A stretch of 64,000 nt of DNA from assembly GCF_900115475.1 (NCBI RefSeq), contig NZ_FOWP01000009.1:1-64000 (forward strand). The letters are read 5' to 3'. Origin of the DNA: Ectopseudomonas composti. GTDB lineage: Bacteria; Pseudomonadota; Gammaproteobacteria; Pseudomonadales; Pseudomonadaceae. How positions within the stretch are numbered: position 1 is the stretch's first letter; every line of letters starts with the position of its first letter. A model generated the notes under the pieces. It did not search any database and was not told where the DNA came from. It worked only from the letters and a program-made list of their open reading frames with translations. The position numbers and the translations under genes were made by a program. Below are positions 36,434 through 44,838 of the stretch, in pieces.

Positions 36434-37021
36434 TCAGGCGCTGGCGCGGTCCATGGCGGCCAGGTAAATGGAGTTCTTCGGCCGGGCGAAGACCCGCTGC
36501 AGCATGGGTTCGAAGAAGCTCAGCGGTAGGCTTTGGTAATCCGGGTCGAAGGCGGCGGCGTCGTACTTGGCACAGAATTCGATGGTTGCCTGGTACTGCG
36601 GGTGGTCCTTGAACTGCTCGCGCAGGTGACGATCCATGCCCAGGTGGTGGAAGAAGTAATAGCCTTGGAAGATGCCGTGCTTCTCCACCATCCAGAGGTT
36701 CTCGGCGCTGACGAAAGGCTTGAGGATGGCCGCGGCGATGTCCGGGTGGTTGTAGCTGCCGAGCGTGTCGCCGATGTCGTGCAGCAGCGCGCAGATCACG
36801 TACTCCTCGTCGCGGCCGTCGTGATGGGCGCGGGTCGCGGTCTGCAGTGAGTGAGTCAGACGGTCGACCGGAAAACCACCGAAATCGCCGTCGAGCAGGC
36901 GCAGGTGGGCAAGGATGCGCGCGGGCAATTCAGCGGCGTAGGCGGCGAAGTCCTGGGCGATGATGGCCCAATCCTCGGCCTGGCCGTCTTGCATATGGGT
37001 GAAGCGGGCTCGGCTATTCAT
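36434..37021 (-). CDS. HD-domain protein, possible phosphohydrolase or diiron oxygenase
   Basis: A 195-residue protein starting at the ATG at 37021 behind GAGAAAAG. The HD core is visible as THSLQTATRAHHDGRDEEYVICALLHDIGD, shown as two landmarks: a histidine in the first helix and LLHDIGD. Further metal-ligand histidines lie in NHPD and YYFFHHLGMDR. The HD family includes phosphohydrolases and the PhnZ/TmpB/MIOX mixed-valent diiron oxygenases. The paired HH and extended C-terminus are reminiscent of the latter, but I cannot decide. Function is unassigned. Confidence 0.7.
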   Translation of the reverse strand: MNSRARFTHMQDGQAEDWAIIAQDFAAYAAELPARILAHLRLLDGDFGGFPVDRLTHSLQTATRAHHDGRDEEYVICALLHDIGDTLGSYNHPDIAAAILKPFVSAENLWMVEKHGIFQGYYFFHHLGMDRHLREQFKDHPQYQATIEFCAKYDAAAFDPDYQSLPLSFFEPMLQRVFARPKNSIYLAAMDRASA

Positions 37022-37083
37022 GGCTTTTCTCGTTCTTGTTGTTATGGGAATGTGTGTAAACACGGCCAACGATAGGTTAAACC

Positions 37084-37157
37084 ACCGTCATTCCCACGCA
37101 GGCGGGAATCCAAAAGACCTGTACCACCTAGACTCCCGCCTACGCGGGAGTGACGGT
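37084..37157. repeat. REP pair (ACCGTCATTCCC family)
   Basis: ACCGTCATTCCC at 37084 is matched in reverse by GGGAGTGACGGT ending at 37157. Each arm also forms its own hairpin (CCCACGCAGGCGGG and CCCGCCTACGCGGG). It is located between the HD gene and the Mpo1-like gene. A relative lies at 47888-47956. Confidence 0.85.
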
Positions 37158-37187
37158 AATGCTTTTTGAGGCGCGTGTGGCCGCCGG

Positions 37188-37505
37188 CTAGAAGCGGATG
37201 CGACCGGTAAAGGCATCCTTGAGCATCACCCAGTCGCCCATCAGGCTGTACAGCGGGTAATCGAAGGTCGCCGGGCGGTTTTTCTCGAAGACGAAATGAC
37301 CGACCCAGGCGAAGCCGTAACCGGCCAGCGGCATGGCCAGCAGCCACAGCCATTGTTGGCTGAACAGGGCATAGGCGAGGATAGTCAGCACCAGCAGGCT
37401 GCCAACGTAGTGCAGGCGGCGGCACACGGGATTGCTGTGCTCCTGCAGGTAGTAGGGGTAGAACTCGGCGAAGCTCTGGTAGCGTTCGGTGGTCTGGGCG
37501 GTCAT
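37188..37505 (-). CDS. Mpo1-like (DUF962) membrane protein
   Basis: A 105-residue protein with two hydrophobic hairpins. It begins with the DUF962 signature YPYYLQEHSNPVCRRLHYVG, which includes conserved histidines, and then has GYGFAWVGHFVFEKNRPATF with another histidine. Eukaryotic Mpo1 is an iron-dependent dioxygenase acting on 2-hydroxy fatty acids; bacterial short members are uncharacterised. It is divergent from the AraC-type gene at 37635. Confidence 0.85.
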   Translation of the reverse strand: MTAQTTERYQSFAEFYPYYLQEHSNPVCRRLHYVGSLLVLTILAYALFSQQWLWLLAMPLAGYGFAWVGHFVFEKNRPATFDYPLYSLMGDWVMLKDAFTGRIRF

Positions 37506-37634
37506 GGCGCACCTCCTGTTATTGTCACTGTCAGTGTAAATGCGCTGTCTCCGTGGGCCACTGACTTAAGGTGCCAGTCTAGTATCCTTGCGCCGCCAAG
37601 CATGGCCTTGCTGATTGATCATAAGAACAAGACG

Positions 37635-38648
37635 ATGAGTGAACGAACCACCTCTTCCAACTGGGCATTGGCCATCGTGCAGGCGCTGGAGCTGGGCGGC
37701 GTGGACTGCGTCGGTCTGTTCGCCGAGCTGGGTATGGATTACGCCGCGCTGAACGACCCGGATGCACGTTTCCCGCAGGACGGCATGACCCGCCTGTGGC
37801 AGCGCGCTGTGGCGTTGTCGGGCAACCCGGCCATCGGTCTGAACATGGCGCAGGTGGTGCGTCCGGCGTCCTTTCATGTGGTGGGTTACGCGCTTATGTC
37901 CAGCCGCAACCTGCGCGACGGTTTCACTCGCCTGGTGCGTTATCAGCGCATCATCGGTGAAGGGGCGGACCTGAATTTCCTGCCACAACCCGACGGCTAC
38001 GCACTTAGCCTGGCCATTCACGGCGATCGCCTGCCGCCAGCGCGGCAGAGCGCGGAGGCTTCGATAGCGTATTGCCTGGCGTTCTGCCGCTGGATGACCG
38101 GCAAACCGATCCGCCCGCGCGAGGTTCGCCTGCAAGGCCCTGCGCCGGCTGAGCTGGCGCCTTATCAGCAGGTGTTCCAGGCGCCATTGAGGTTCAACGC
38201 CGAGCGCTATGAACTGATCTTCGAACGGGCGGATCTGGAGGCGCCGCTGCCCAGTGCCAACGAGGCGCTGGCGCAACTGCATGATCGTTTTGCTGGCGAG
38301 TACCTGGCGCGTTTCTGCAGCAGTCGTGTCACCCATCAGGCACGCCAGGTGCTGTGCCGCCTGTTGCCCCAGGGTGAACCGCGCCGCGAGGTGGTGGCGC
38401 AGGCGCTGCATCTGTCGCAGCGCACCTTGCAGCGGCGCCTGCAGGAAGAGGGCACCAGCTATCAGCAGTTGCTCGACGATACGCGCCGAGAACTGGCCGA
38501 GCAGTATCTCGGCCAGGTCGACCTGACCCTGCTCGAGGTCGCCTACCTGCTTGGTTTCGCTGACCCGAGCAACTTTTTCAGGGCTTTTCGCCGCTGGTTC
38601 GGAGAAACGCCGGGCGAGTACCGGGGGCGGCGTGGCCTGGCCGGCTGA
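37635..38648 (+). CDS. AraC-family regulator with arabinose-binding-like domain
   Basis: A 337-residue regulator of the OruR/ArgR-like branch with a long N-terminal 'arabinose-binding-like' domain (about 10-200, with GMTRLWQRAVALSGNPAIGL) and a C-terminal helix-turn-helix pair (EVVAQALHLSQRTLQRRL and LLEVAYLLGFADPSNFFRAF), ending GETPGEYR. The ATG at 37635 is chosen; an in-frame ATG at 37602 would add 11 residues and neither has a strong ribosome site. The ligand is unknown. Its stop is 14 bp from the convergent trkH stop. Confidence 0.85.
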   Translation: MSERTTSSNWALAIVQALELGGVDCVGLFAELGMDYAALNDPDARFPQDGMTRLWQRAVALSGNPAIGLNMAQVVRPASFHVVGYALMSSRNLRDGFTRLVRYQRIIGEGADLNFLPQPDGYALSLAIHGDRLPPARQSAEASIAYCLAFCRWMTGKPIRPREVRLQGPAPAELAPYQQVFQAPLRFNAERYELIFERADLEAPLPSANEALAQLHDRFAGEYLARFCSSRVTHQARQVLCRLLPQGEPRREVVAQALHLSQRTLQRRLQEEGTSYQQLLDDTRRELAEQYLGQVDLTLLEVAYLLGFADPSNFFRAFRRWFGETPGEYRGRRGLAG

Positions 38649-38662
38649 GATTCAGCTGTCGA

Positions 38663-40117
38663 TCAATGGCGCCAGAAGGCCGGGAACAACAGCACCAGCA
38701 CGGTGAGGATTTCCAGGCGCCCGAGCAGCATGCCGAAACTCAGCAACCACTTGGCCATGTCGGGAATCGCGGCATAGTTGCCGGCAGGGCCGACCATCTC
38801 GCCCATGCCCGGGCCGACGCCGGAAACCATCGCTGCGGCGCCGGTCAGGGCGGTGATCCAGTCCACGCCACACATTGCCACCGCCAGCGCCAGGGTGGCG
38901 ATGGTGATGGTGTAGAAGAAGGCGAAGGCCAGGATCGACCGGACGATGTCTTCATCCAGCCGGTGGCGGTTGTACTGCTGCTTGATCACCGCACGCGGGT
39001 GAATGAGCTGCTTGAGGTTGGCCTTGAGCAGGATGTAGGCAACCTGAAAACGGAAGATCTTCAGGCCGCCGGCGGTGGAGCCGGAGCAACCGCCGACGAA
39101 GCCCAGGTAAAAGAACATCATGCTGGCGAACGGGCCCCACAGGTGGTAATCGCCCACGGCGAAACCGGTGGTGGTCATGATCGAGGTGATGTTCACCGCC
39201 ACCAGGCGCAGCGCATCGAGCCAATACAGGTCGCTGGTGAGCCATTTCCACCCCGCCAGCACGAACCAGCTGCCCACCAGCAGTATCAGGAAGCCACGCA
39301 CCTGGGCGTCGCGAAACAGTGCGCGGTAGTTGCCGCGCAGGGTGCTGACATAGAGCACGAACGGCAGGCTGCCGAGCACCATCACCACGATGGCGACCCA
39401 GTGAATCGCCGGCTGTTGCCATTTGCCCAGCGAGGCATCCGAGGTGGAGAAACCGCCGGTGGCGATCGCCGACATGGCATGGTTGATCGCATCGAACAGG
39501 CCCATGCCGGCCCACCAGAATGCCAGCACGGCAAGGGTGCTGAGGCCGAGATAGGCCAGCACCATGTACTTGGCCACCATGTGCGAGCGCGGCATGACCT
39601 TTTCCGAGCGGTCCGATGACTCGGTCTGGAACAGACGCATGCCACCGATACGCAGGATCGGCAGGATCGCCACGGCCATGCCGATGAAGCCGATGCCGCC
39701 CAGCCAATGGAGTAGTGAGCGCCAGATCAGGGTGCCGGGCGACATGTCGTCGAGGCCGCTGAACACCGTGGCACCGGTGGCGGTGATGCCGGACATGCTT
39801 TCAAAATAGGCATCGGTGATGCTCGCGCGCTCGGCGAAGATGAACGGCAAGGCCGCGAATATCGACACCATCACCCAGCTCGACACCGTCAGCATGTACA
39901 TGTCGCGTGGGCGCAACTGCGTTTGCTGGGGCCGGCCCTGGGCGATCATGGCGATGCCGACGAGCGCAGTGATCAGGCTCGACCAGAGAAAGGCATTGAT
40001 GCCCTGCGGTTGTTCGAAGATCAGCAGGGTGATCACCGGCACCAGCATGCTCAGCGCCAGGGTGACGAGGAAGATGCCGTTGATGAAGGCGAGGATGCGC
40101 AGGCTGGCTAAGGGCAT
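38663..40117 (-). CDS. trkH: Trk potassium uptake transmembrane subunit TrkH (copy 1)
   Basis: A 484-residue inner-membrane potassium transporter subunit that works with cytosolic TrkA, which is not encoded here. Four pore loops can be read: SGITATGATVFSG, AIATGGFSTSDAS, IMTTTGFAVGDY and AMVSGVGPGMGEMVG. Each carries a glycine at the selectivity-filter position. The product is the same length as the neighbouring copy 2, and the start lies only 3 bp after that gene's stop, so the two are co-transcribed with this one second. Confidence 0.93.
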   Translation of the reverse strand: MPLASLRILAFINGIFLVTLALSMLVPVITLLIFEQPQGINAFLWSSLITALVGIAMIAQGRPQQTQLRPRDMYMLTVSSWVMVSIFAALPFIFAERASITDAYFESMSGITATGATVFSGLDDMSPGTLIWRSLLHWLGGIGFIGMAVAILPILRIGGMRLFQTESSDRSEKVMPRSHMVAKYMVLAYLGLSTLAVLAFWWAGMGLFDAINHAMSAIATGGFSTSDASLGKWQQPAIHWVAIVVMVLGSLPFVLYVSTLRGNYRALFRDAQVRGFLILLVGSWFVLAGWKWLTSDLYWLDALRLVAVNITSIMTTTGFAVGDYHLWGPFASMMFFYLGFVGGCSGSTAGGLKIFRFQVAYILLKANLKQLIHPRAVIKQQYNRHRLDEDIVRSILAFAFFYTITIATLALAVAMCGVDWITALTGAAAMVSGVGPGMGEMVGPAGNYAAIPDMAKWLLSFGMLLGRLEILTVLVLLFPAFWRH

Positions 40118-40120
40118 CGG

Positions 40121-41575
40121 TCAGTGCTTCCAAAAACTACGGGTGACCAGCACCAGTACGGTCAGAATTTCCAGGCGGCCGAGCAGCATGCCGGCACTGA
40201 GTAGCCACTTGGCCGAATCCGGCAGGCTGGCGAAATTGCCGGCCGGACCTATGATCGGTCCAAGTCCGGGGCCGACGTTACACACCGCGGTGGCAGCGCC
40301 CGTCAGCGCGGTGACCCAATCCAGTCCGACCAGGGTCAGGGCCAGGGCCAGCACGCCGATGGTGATGGTGAAGAAGAAGGAGAAGGTGATCAGCGAGCGG
40401 ACGATCTCTTCATCCAGATTGTGGTTGTTGTACTGCTGCTTGATCATCGCGCGCGGGTGCACCAGCTGCATCAGGTTGGCCTTGAGCAGCACGTAGGCGA
40501 CCTGGAAGCGGAAGATCTTCAAACCACCGGATGTCGAGCCAGAGCAGCCGCCGACGAAGGTCAGGTAGAAAAACAGCAGGACGGCGAAGCTGCCCCAGGT
40601 GGTGTAGTCGCCGAGGGCGAAGCCGGTGGTAGTGACGATCGAGGTGACGTTCACCGCGACGATGCGCAAGGCGTCGAGCCAGGCATAGTCCGAGTTGATC
40701 CACAGCCAGGTGCCGAAAACTAGCCAGGTCAGCAGCAGGAAGCCGATGAAGCCGCGCACCTGATGGTCCTTGAACAGCGCCTGGCGATTGCCGCGAACGA
40801 AGGCGACATAGAGCATGAAGGGCATGCCGCCGAGCAGCATCAGCACCACTGCCGTCCAATGTACGGCGGGCTCCGGCCAGTGCGCCAGGGATGCGTCGGA
40901 GGTGGAGAACCCGCCCGTGGAAATCGATGCCATGGAGTGATTGATGGCGTCGAAGGGGCTCATGCCCGCTGCCCAGAAGGCCAGAAAACCGAGCAGTGTC
41001 AGGGCCAGATAGATCAGCAACAGGTACTTGGCGGCCATGTGCGAGCGGGGCATCACCTTCTCGCCCCAGTCCGAGGATTCGGTCTGGAACAGGCGCATGC
41101 CACCGACGCGCAGCAGCGGCAGAATCGCCACGGCCATGCCGATGAAGCCGATGCCGCCGAGCCAGTGCAGCATCGAGCGCCAGATCAGAATGCCGGGCGA
41201 CATGCTATCCAGCCCGGTCAGCACGGTGGAGCCCGTAGTGGTAATGCCGGACATGGTTTCGAAGATGGCGTCGGTGTAGCTGATATGGGCGATCAGCATC
41301 AGCGGCAGGGCGGCGAACGCGCACACCACGGACCAGCTGCCGGTGGTCAGCAGGTACATGTCACGCGGGCGCAGTTGGGCGTTCTGCGGGCGACCGGGTA
41401 TGACCAGTGCAAGGCCGGCGACCAGAGTGATCAGGCTGGACCAGAGAAAGGCGTTGAGATCTTCTGGATGTTCGAAGATCAGCAGCGTCAGCATGGGGAT
41501 GGCCATGCTGATCGCCAGGGTAATCAGGAATATGCCGATGATAAAACCGATGATACGTAGCGTCGGCAAGGCCAT
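40121..41575 (-). CDS. trkH: Trk potassium uptake transmembrane subunit TrkH (copy 2)
   Basis: A 484-residue TrkH, the promoter-proximal member of a tandem pair. Pore loops are SGITTTGSTVLTG, SISTGGFSTSDAS, IVTTTGFALGDY and AVCNVGPGLGPIIG. It aligns end to end with copy 1 but differs at many positions, notably the fourth pore loop (NVGPGLG against GVGPGMG), so the duplication is old and both copies appear functional. The 196 bp upstream, shared with the YkgJ-type gene, should hold its promoter. Confidence 0.93.
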   Translation of the reverse strand: MALPTLRIIGFIIGIFLITLAISMAIPMLTLLIFEHPEDLNAFLWSSLITLVAGLALVIPGRPQNAQLRPRDMYLLTTGSWSVVCAFAALPLMLIAHISYTDAIFETMSGITTTGSTVLTGLDSMSPGILIWRSMLHWLGGIGFIGMAVAILPLLRVGGMRLFQTESSDWGEKVMPRSHMAAKYLLLIYLALTLLGFLAFWAAGMSPFDAINHSMASISTGGFSTSDASLAHWPEPAVHWTAVVLMLLGGMPFMLYVAFVRGNRQALFKDHQVRGFIGFLLLTWLVFGTWLWINSDYAWLDALRIVAVNVTSIVTTTGFALGDYTTWGSFAVLLFFYLTFVGGCSGSTSGGLKIFRFQVAYVLLKANLMQLVHPRAMIKQQYNNHNLDEEIVRSLITFSFFFTITIGVLALALTLVGLDWVTALTGAATAVCNVGPGLGPIIGPAGNFASLPDSAKWLLSAGMLLGRLEILTVLVLVTRSFWKH

Positions 41576-41771
41576 TTAGAGGGCTCTGGCGGGTTGTAAA
41601 AGTGCGCCATTCTACCCGCGGACGGGCGGCTGTAAACCGCTGCAATCCAGGCTGTTTTTAACAGGGCGCCGAAGTTTCACATATGCCTGGTGTAGGGGCT
41701 TTACAAGCGCATTACCAAGCATAGAATAGCCGCCAGTTGCCGGCGTCCGTCGGTTTCCGAGTTCTCCTCAA

Positions 41772-42143
41772 ATGTCCGAAGCTAATCCCTGCCTCACGTG
41801 CGGCGCCTGCTGCGCGTTTTTTCGTGTGTCCTTCTTCTGGGGCGAGTGCCAATCCGCGGGCGGTAGCGTTCCGGACGAGCAGGTCATCCAGATCAGCCCT
41901 CACTACGTCGCCATGCGTGGCACCGAGAGCAAACCGGCACGTTGCACACAACTGCTGGGCGACGTCGGTTGTGGCGTGCGTTGCACCATGTACGAACAGC
42001 GCTCGAGTAGCTGTCGTGAGTTCGAAGCGTCATGGGCGAACGGTGAGCACAATCCGCGTTGCGACGATGCGCGTAAGGCTTACGGTCTGCCGCCGCTGAC
42101 GCCGCCCGTGCAACCGGTCATATCGCCTGATCGCGTCGCCTGA
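41772..42143 (+). CDS. YkgJ-family cysteine cluster protein
   Basis: A 123-residue protein with the YkgJ-type metal or iron-sulfur cysteine cluster: CLTCGACCAFF at the N-terminus, then CTQLLGDVGCGVRCTMYEQR and SSSCREF. At least eight cysteines are conserved in pattern. Function is not established. It is divergent from trkH and followed by a REP pair. Confidence 0.88.
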   Translation: MSEANPCLTCGACCAFFRVSFFWGECQSAGGSVPDEQVIQISPHYVAMRGTESKPARCTQLLGDVGCGVRCTMYEQRSSSCREFEASWANGEHNPRCDDARKAYGLPPLTPPVQPVISPDRVA

Positions 42144-42177
42144 GAGCAGCCATAAACCACAGGTTGCAAGCCAGTGT

Positions 42178-42229
42178 GTAGCCCGGATGCAATCCGGGAC
42201 CAGCGACCCCCGGATTGCATTCGGGCTAC
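42178..42229. repeat. REP inverted pair (GTAGCCCGGAT family)
   Basis: GTAGCCCGGATGCAATCCGG at 42178-42197 pairs with CCGGATTGCATTCGGGCTAC at 42210-42229, nearly perfectly, around a 12-base loop. It is the best-preserved copy of the family in the window. Confidence 0.85.
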
Positions 42230-42270
42230 GGCTCGACAGACTTCTGACATCCGCTCCGTGCATTGGTCAG

Positions 42271-42291
42271 CTTGCAGCTTGCAGCTTGCAG
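42271..42291. repeat. Three tandem copies of CTTGCAG
   Basis: A seven-base unit repeats three times without interruption in the gap 39 bp before the nitroreductase ATG. The number of units could vary by slippage. Confidence 0.8.
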
Positions 42292-42329
42292 CATTGAGAA
42301 TGCGCCCTCTTTGTCTTAGGAGGTGGCCG

Positions 42330-42890
42330 ATGGACGCTCTCGACGCTCTGCTCAACCGTGTTTCCGTTCCCCGACTGGTCGAACCGGCCCCGGATACCGC
42401 ACAGCGTGACCTGCTGTTTCGTGCCGCCCTGCGCGCACCGGATCATGCTCAACTGCGGCCCTGGCGTTTTCTGACGATCGAAGGGCCGGCGCGTGAGCGC
42501 ATGGGCGAGCTGTTCGCTGAGGCTCTGCAGGTCGCCGATGCCCAGGTGTCGCCTGAGGCTCTGAACAAGGCACGTGGCATGCCGCTGCGCGCGCCATTGC
42601 TGGTGGTGGTGATCGCCCGCGTTCAGGCTCACCCCAAGGTGCCGGCCTGCGAGCAGGTGATCGCGGCTGGTTGTGCGGCTTACGGCATGTTGTTGGCTGC
42701 GCATGCTCAGGGCATCGGCGCAGTCTGGCGCACCGGGGACATGGCCTACGACGCCCACGTGGGCAAAGGCCTGGGCCTGGCGGCGGACGAACAGATCATC
42801 GCCTATCTCTACCTCGGCACGCCGGAGCGTGAGCTGCGTCGCGCCCCAGACGTGGTGGTCGAGGACTTCGTCAGCGCCTGGGAAGGCTGA
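42330..42890 (+). CDS. Nitroreductase-family flavoprotein (YdjA-like)
   Basis: A 186-residue FMN-dependent oxidoreductase of the small YdjA type. The ATG at 42330 follows a strong TAGGAGGT site. Landmarks: LLFRAALRAPDHAQLRPWRF, with the R-x-S/D-H type FMN phosphate contact; AAGCAAYGMLLAAHAQGIG; and GAVWRTGD, which matches the YdjA G-x-x-W-R-T-G motif. The physiological substrate is unknown. A longer upstream frame beginning at 42174 would cross the REP pair and is rejected. Confidence 0.9.
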   Translation: MDALDALLNRVSVPRLVEPAPDTAQRDLLFRAALRAPDHAQLRPWRFLTIEGPARERMGELFAEALQVADAQVSPEALNKARGMPLRAPLLVVVIARVQAHPKVPACEQVIAAGCAAYGMLLAAHAQGIGAVWRTGDMAYDAHVGKGLGLAADEQIIAYLYLGTPERELRRAPDVVVEDFVSAWEG

Positions 42891-42901
42891 GCGAAACGCG
42901 C

Positions 42902-44230
42902 TCAGCTTGCCTGCTGTCTGGCCGGCAGGCTGAGCGTGGCGACGAAGCCGCCCTCTGGGTGGTTTGCCAGCAGCAACTCGCCGCCATGGCGCTGCGCGGC
43001 GCGGCGGGCGATGGCCAGCCCGAGGCCGTGGCCGGCGCTGCTCTGACCGGGCGCGCGAAAGAAGGGTTTGCCCAACTGCTGCAGGTGCTCGCTGGCCACG
43101 CCAGGGCCATGGTCGCGCACGCTTAGCATTACGTTTGCCCCCTGGCGCTGCATATTGAGAACGACCGGTCGATCTGCCGGACTGAAGCGAAAGGCGTTGC
43201 GCAGCAGGTTGTCCAGAGCGCGCTCCAGCATGTCCGGCCAGCCTTCCAGGCGTGCGTCTGGGTCGAGATCGATCTGTAGCTGCTGTTGCGGGGCTGTCAG
43301 GCGCGCGTCGCCCTGCAGATTGTCGATCAAGGCGCTCAGGTCGACGGCTTGCGCTGCGCCCGGGTCTGCGTCCAGGCGCGCCAGGGCAAGAATTTCGCTG
43401 ATCAGCGCTTCCAGCCGGTCACATTCCTGACTCAGGCGCGGCCAGAGTCTTTCTCGCTCCGCCGCGTCGGCGCGCTCCGCCAGGGCTAGGGCGATGCGTA
43501 GGCGCGCCAGGGGCGAACGCAGTTCGTGGGAAACATCGCGCAGCAGCTGGCGCTGGCTGCCGATCAACCCCTGCAGGCGCTCGCCCATGCGATTGAAATC
43601 CTTGGCCAGCAGGCCCAGCTCGTCGCGGCGGGTGGCCAGGCGAGCCAGGCTGTTCTGCTGGTAGGCGGTCTGGCCGAGGTCATGCACGGCGCCGCGCAGG
43701 CGATCCAGTGGACGGGTGATCGACAGTGTCAGCATCAGGCTGAACAGCGTCAGTACCACTAGGGCGATAGCGATGGCACTGAGGGGCCAGAACAGGCTGC
43801 CGCGATGCCAGGCCGCCAGCTCAGGGTGTGGGATGCGGTAGATGAACAGATAGCTTTCGCCGCTTTCCGGGCTGGTGTACTCGGCAGTCAGGCGGCGCCA
43901 GGGCAGGCGACGGTCATCGCCGTGGCGTGCCTCGAAGGCGGCGGCGCGTGATGGAAAGGTACCCTTGACCAGTTGCTGGCCGCTCTCGCCAAGCACTTGG
44001 GTGTCGATGCGGTACTTGCGTTTGCGCTGCTCGAGGAAATCCTGGGCAGCTTCCGGCCCCTGCTGTTCGTAGCGCTTGACCCATTTGCTGTCGAGGCCAT
44101 CCAGGCCCGGGTGCAGGTTCAGGATCCAGGCGTCCTGATTGAGGGCGCGACCGAGCAGCAGCGACAGGCCTGCCACCAGAGCGATGGCCAGCCAGAAGCT
44201 CGCCAGAATGCGCCAGAACAGTGAACGCAC
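42902..44230 (-). CDS. Envelope-stress sensor histidine kinase (CpxA/CpxS type)
   Basis: A 442-residue inner-membrane kinase, partner of the CpxR-type regulator two genes upstream. Two membrane helices (about 8-28 and 147-168) flank a periplasmic sensor of about 120 residues. HAMP and HisKA follow, with phospho-acceptor His235 in DVSHELRSPLARLR. The ATPase domain has N-box NLLRNAFRFSP, G1 DHGPGV and G2 GHGLGLAIA. It is the last gene of the cpx series, 63 bp after the CpxP-like gene. The P. aeruginosa equivalent is usually called CpxA or CpxS. Confidence 0.9.
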   Translation of the reverse strand: MRSLFWRILASFWLAIALVAGLSLLLGRALNQDAWILNLHPGLDGLDSKWVKRYEQQGPEAAQDFLEQRKRKYRIDTQVLGESGQQLVKGTFPSRAAAFEARHGDDRRLPWRRLTAEYTSPESGESYLFIYRIPHPELAAWHRGSLFWPLSAIAIALVVLTLFSLMLTLSITRPLDRLRGAVHDLGQTAYQQNSLARLATRRDELGLLAKDFNRMGERLQGLIGSQRQLLRDVSHELRSPLARLRIALALAERADAAERERLWPRLSQECDRLEALISEILALARLDADPGAAQAVDLSALIDNLQGDARLTAPQQQLQIDLDPDARLEGWPDMLERALDNLLRNAFRFSPADRPVVLNMQRQGANVMLSVRDHGPGVASEHLQQLGKPFFRAPGQSSAGHGLGLAIARRAAQRHGGELLLANHPEGGFVATLSLPARQQAS

Positions 44231-44293
44231 GGTGATTCCTCATGCAAAAGCCGCCGGGCTCAGAGAGCGCGGCGGCGGGTCAAGGGCTATGAA

Positions 44294-44701
44294 TTAGTTG
44301 CTTTTGCCATCCTTCTCGGCCTTCCAGGCCTTGAACTCGGCCATTTCGGCGCGGCGGGCCTGCATTTTCTTCTGGTGCTCGTCGAAGGCCTTCTGCTGTT
44401 CGGGGTTGAGCAGGTCACGCAGTGCCTTGTGCTGGTCGGCGCGGGCCTTGTCCAGCTCCTTCCTCATGGCCTGCTTCTCGGCTTCCGGCAGCTTGTCCAG
44501 GTAGCGCTTGGTGATGTCGCGATGGGTCTTCATCTGCTCGCCCATCAGTTTGCGAAATTCCTGGCGCTGTTCCTTGCTCAGGTTCAGCTCCTTGAACATG
44601 CCGTGGTCGCGATCATGGTGGCGCGGGCCACCGTCGGGCATGGCGAAGGCCAGGGTCGGCAGGGTGGCAGCGAGCAGCAGTGCGGTGAGGGTCTTACGCA
44701 T
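44294..44701 (-). CDS. cpxP: Spy/CpxP-family periplasmic protein
   Basis: A 135-residue exported helical protein with signal peptide RKTLTALLLAATLPTLAFA. The mature part is highly charged, with a His/Asp-rich start (GPRHHDRDHG) and two LTxxQ-like motifs, LNLSKEQRQEF and LNPEQQKAF. Spy/CpxP proteins act as chaperones or inhibit CpxA. It lies between the cpxR-type and kinase genes, and the GTAAA repeat at 44784 lies upstream of its start, fitting CpxR control. Confidence 0.85.
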   Translation of the reverse strand: MRKTLTALLLAATLPTLAFAMPDGGPRHHDRDHGMFKELNLSKEQRQEFRKLMGEQMKTHRDITKRYLDKLPEAEKQAMRKELDKARADQHKALRDLLNPEQQKAFDEHQKKMQARRAEMAEFKAWKAEKDGKSN

Positions 44702-44783
44702 GGTGATTCTCCTTGTCTCGAAACCGGTAACGACCGGATGGGCTCAGTATGCGGCGGTCAAGGTCAAGGGCAGTCAGGCGTGG

Positions 44784-44799
44784 GTAAAGCTTGGGTAAA
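44784..44799. promoter_or_regulatory. Candidate CpxR box GTAAA-N6-GTAAA before cpxP
   Basis: Two GTAAA pentamers start at 44784 and 44795, one helical turn apart, in the 137-bp gap between cpxR and cpxP, 83 bp upstream of the cpxP start. The P. aeruginosa CpxR motif is described as GTAAA-N6-GTAA, and the E. coli one as GTAAA-N5-GTAAA. Orientation is opposite to cpxP transcription. Confidence 0.7.
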
Positions 44800-44838
44800 G
44801 GCAATGTTGCGGGTTATTTACGCAACGCCAAGGCGCGC

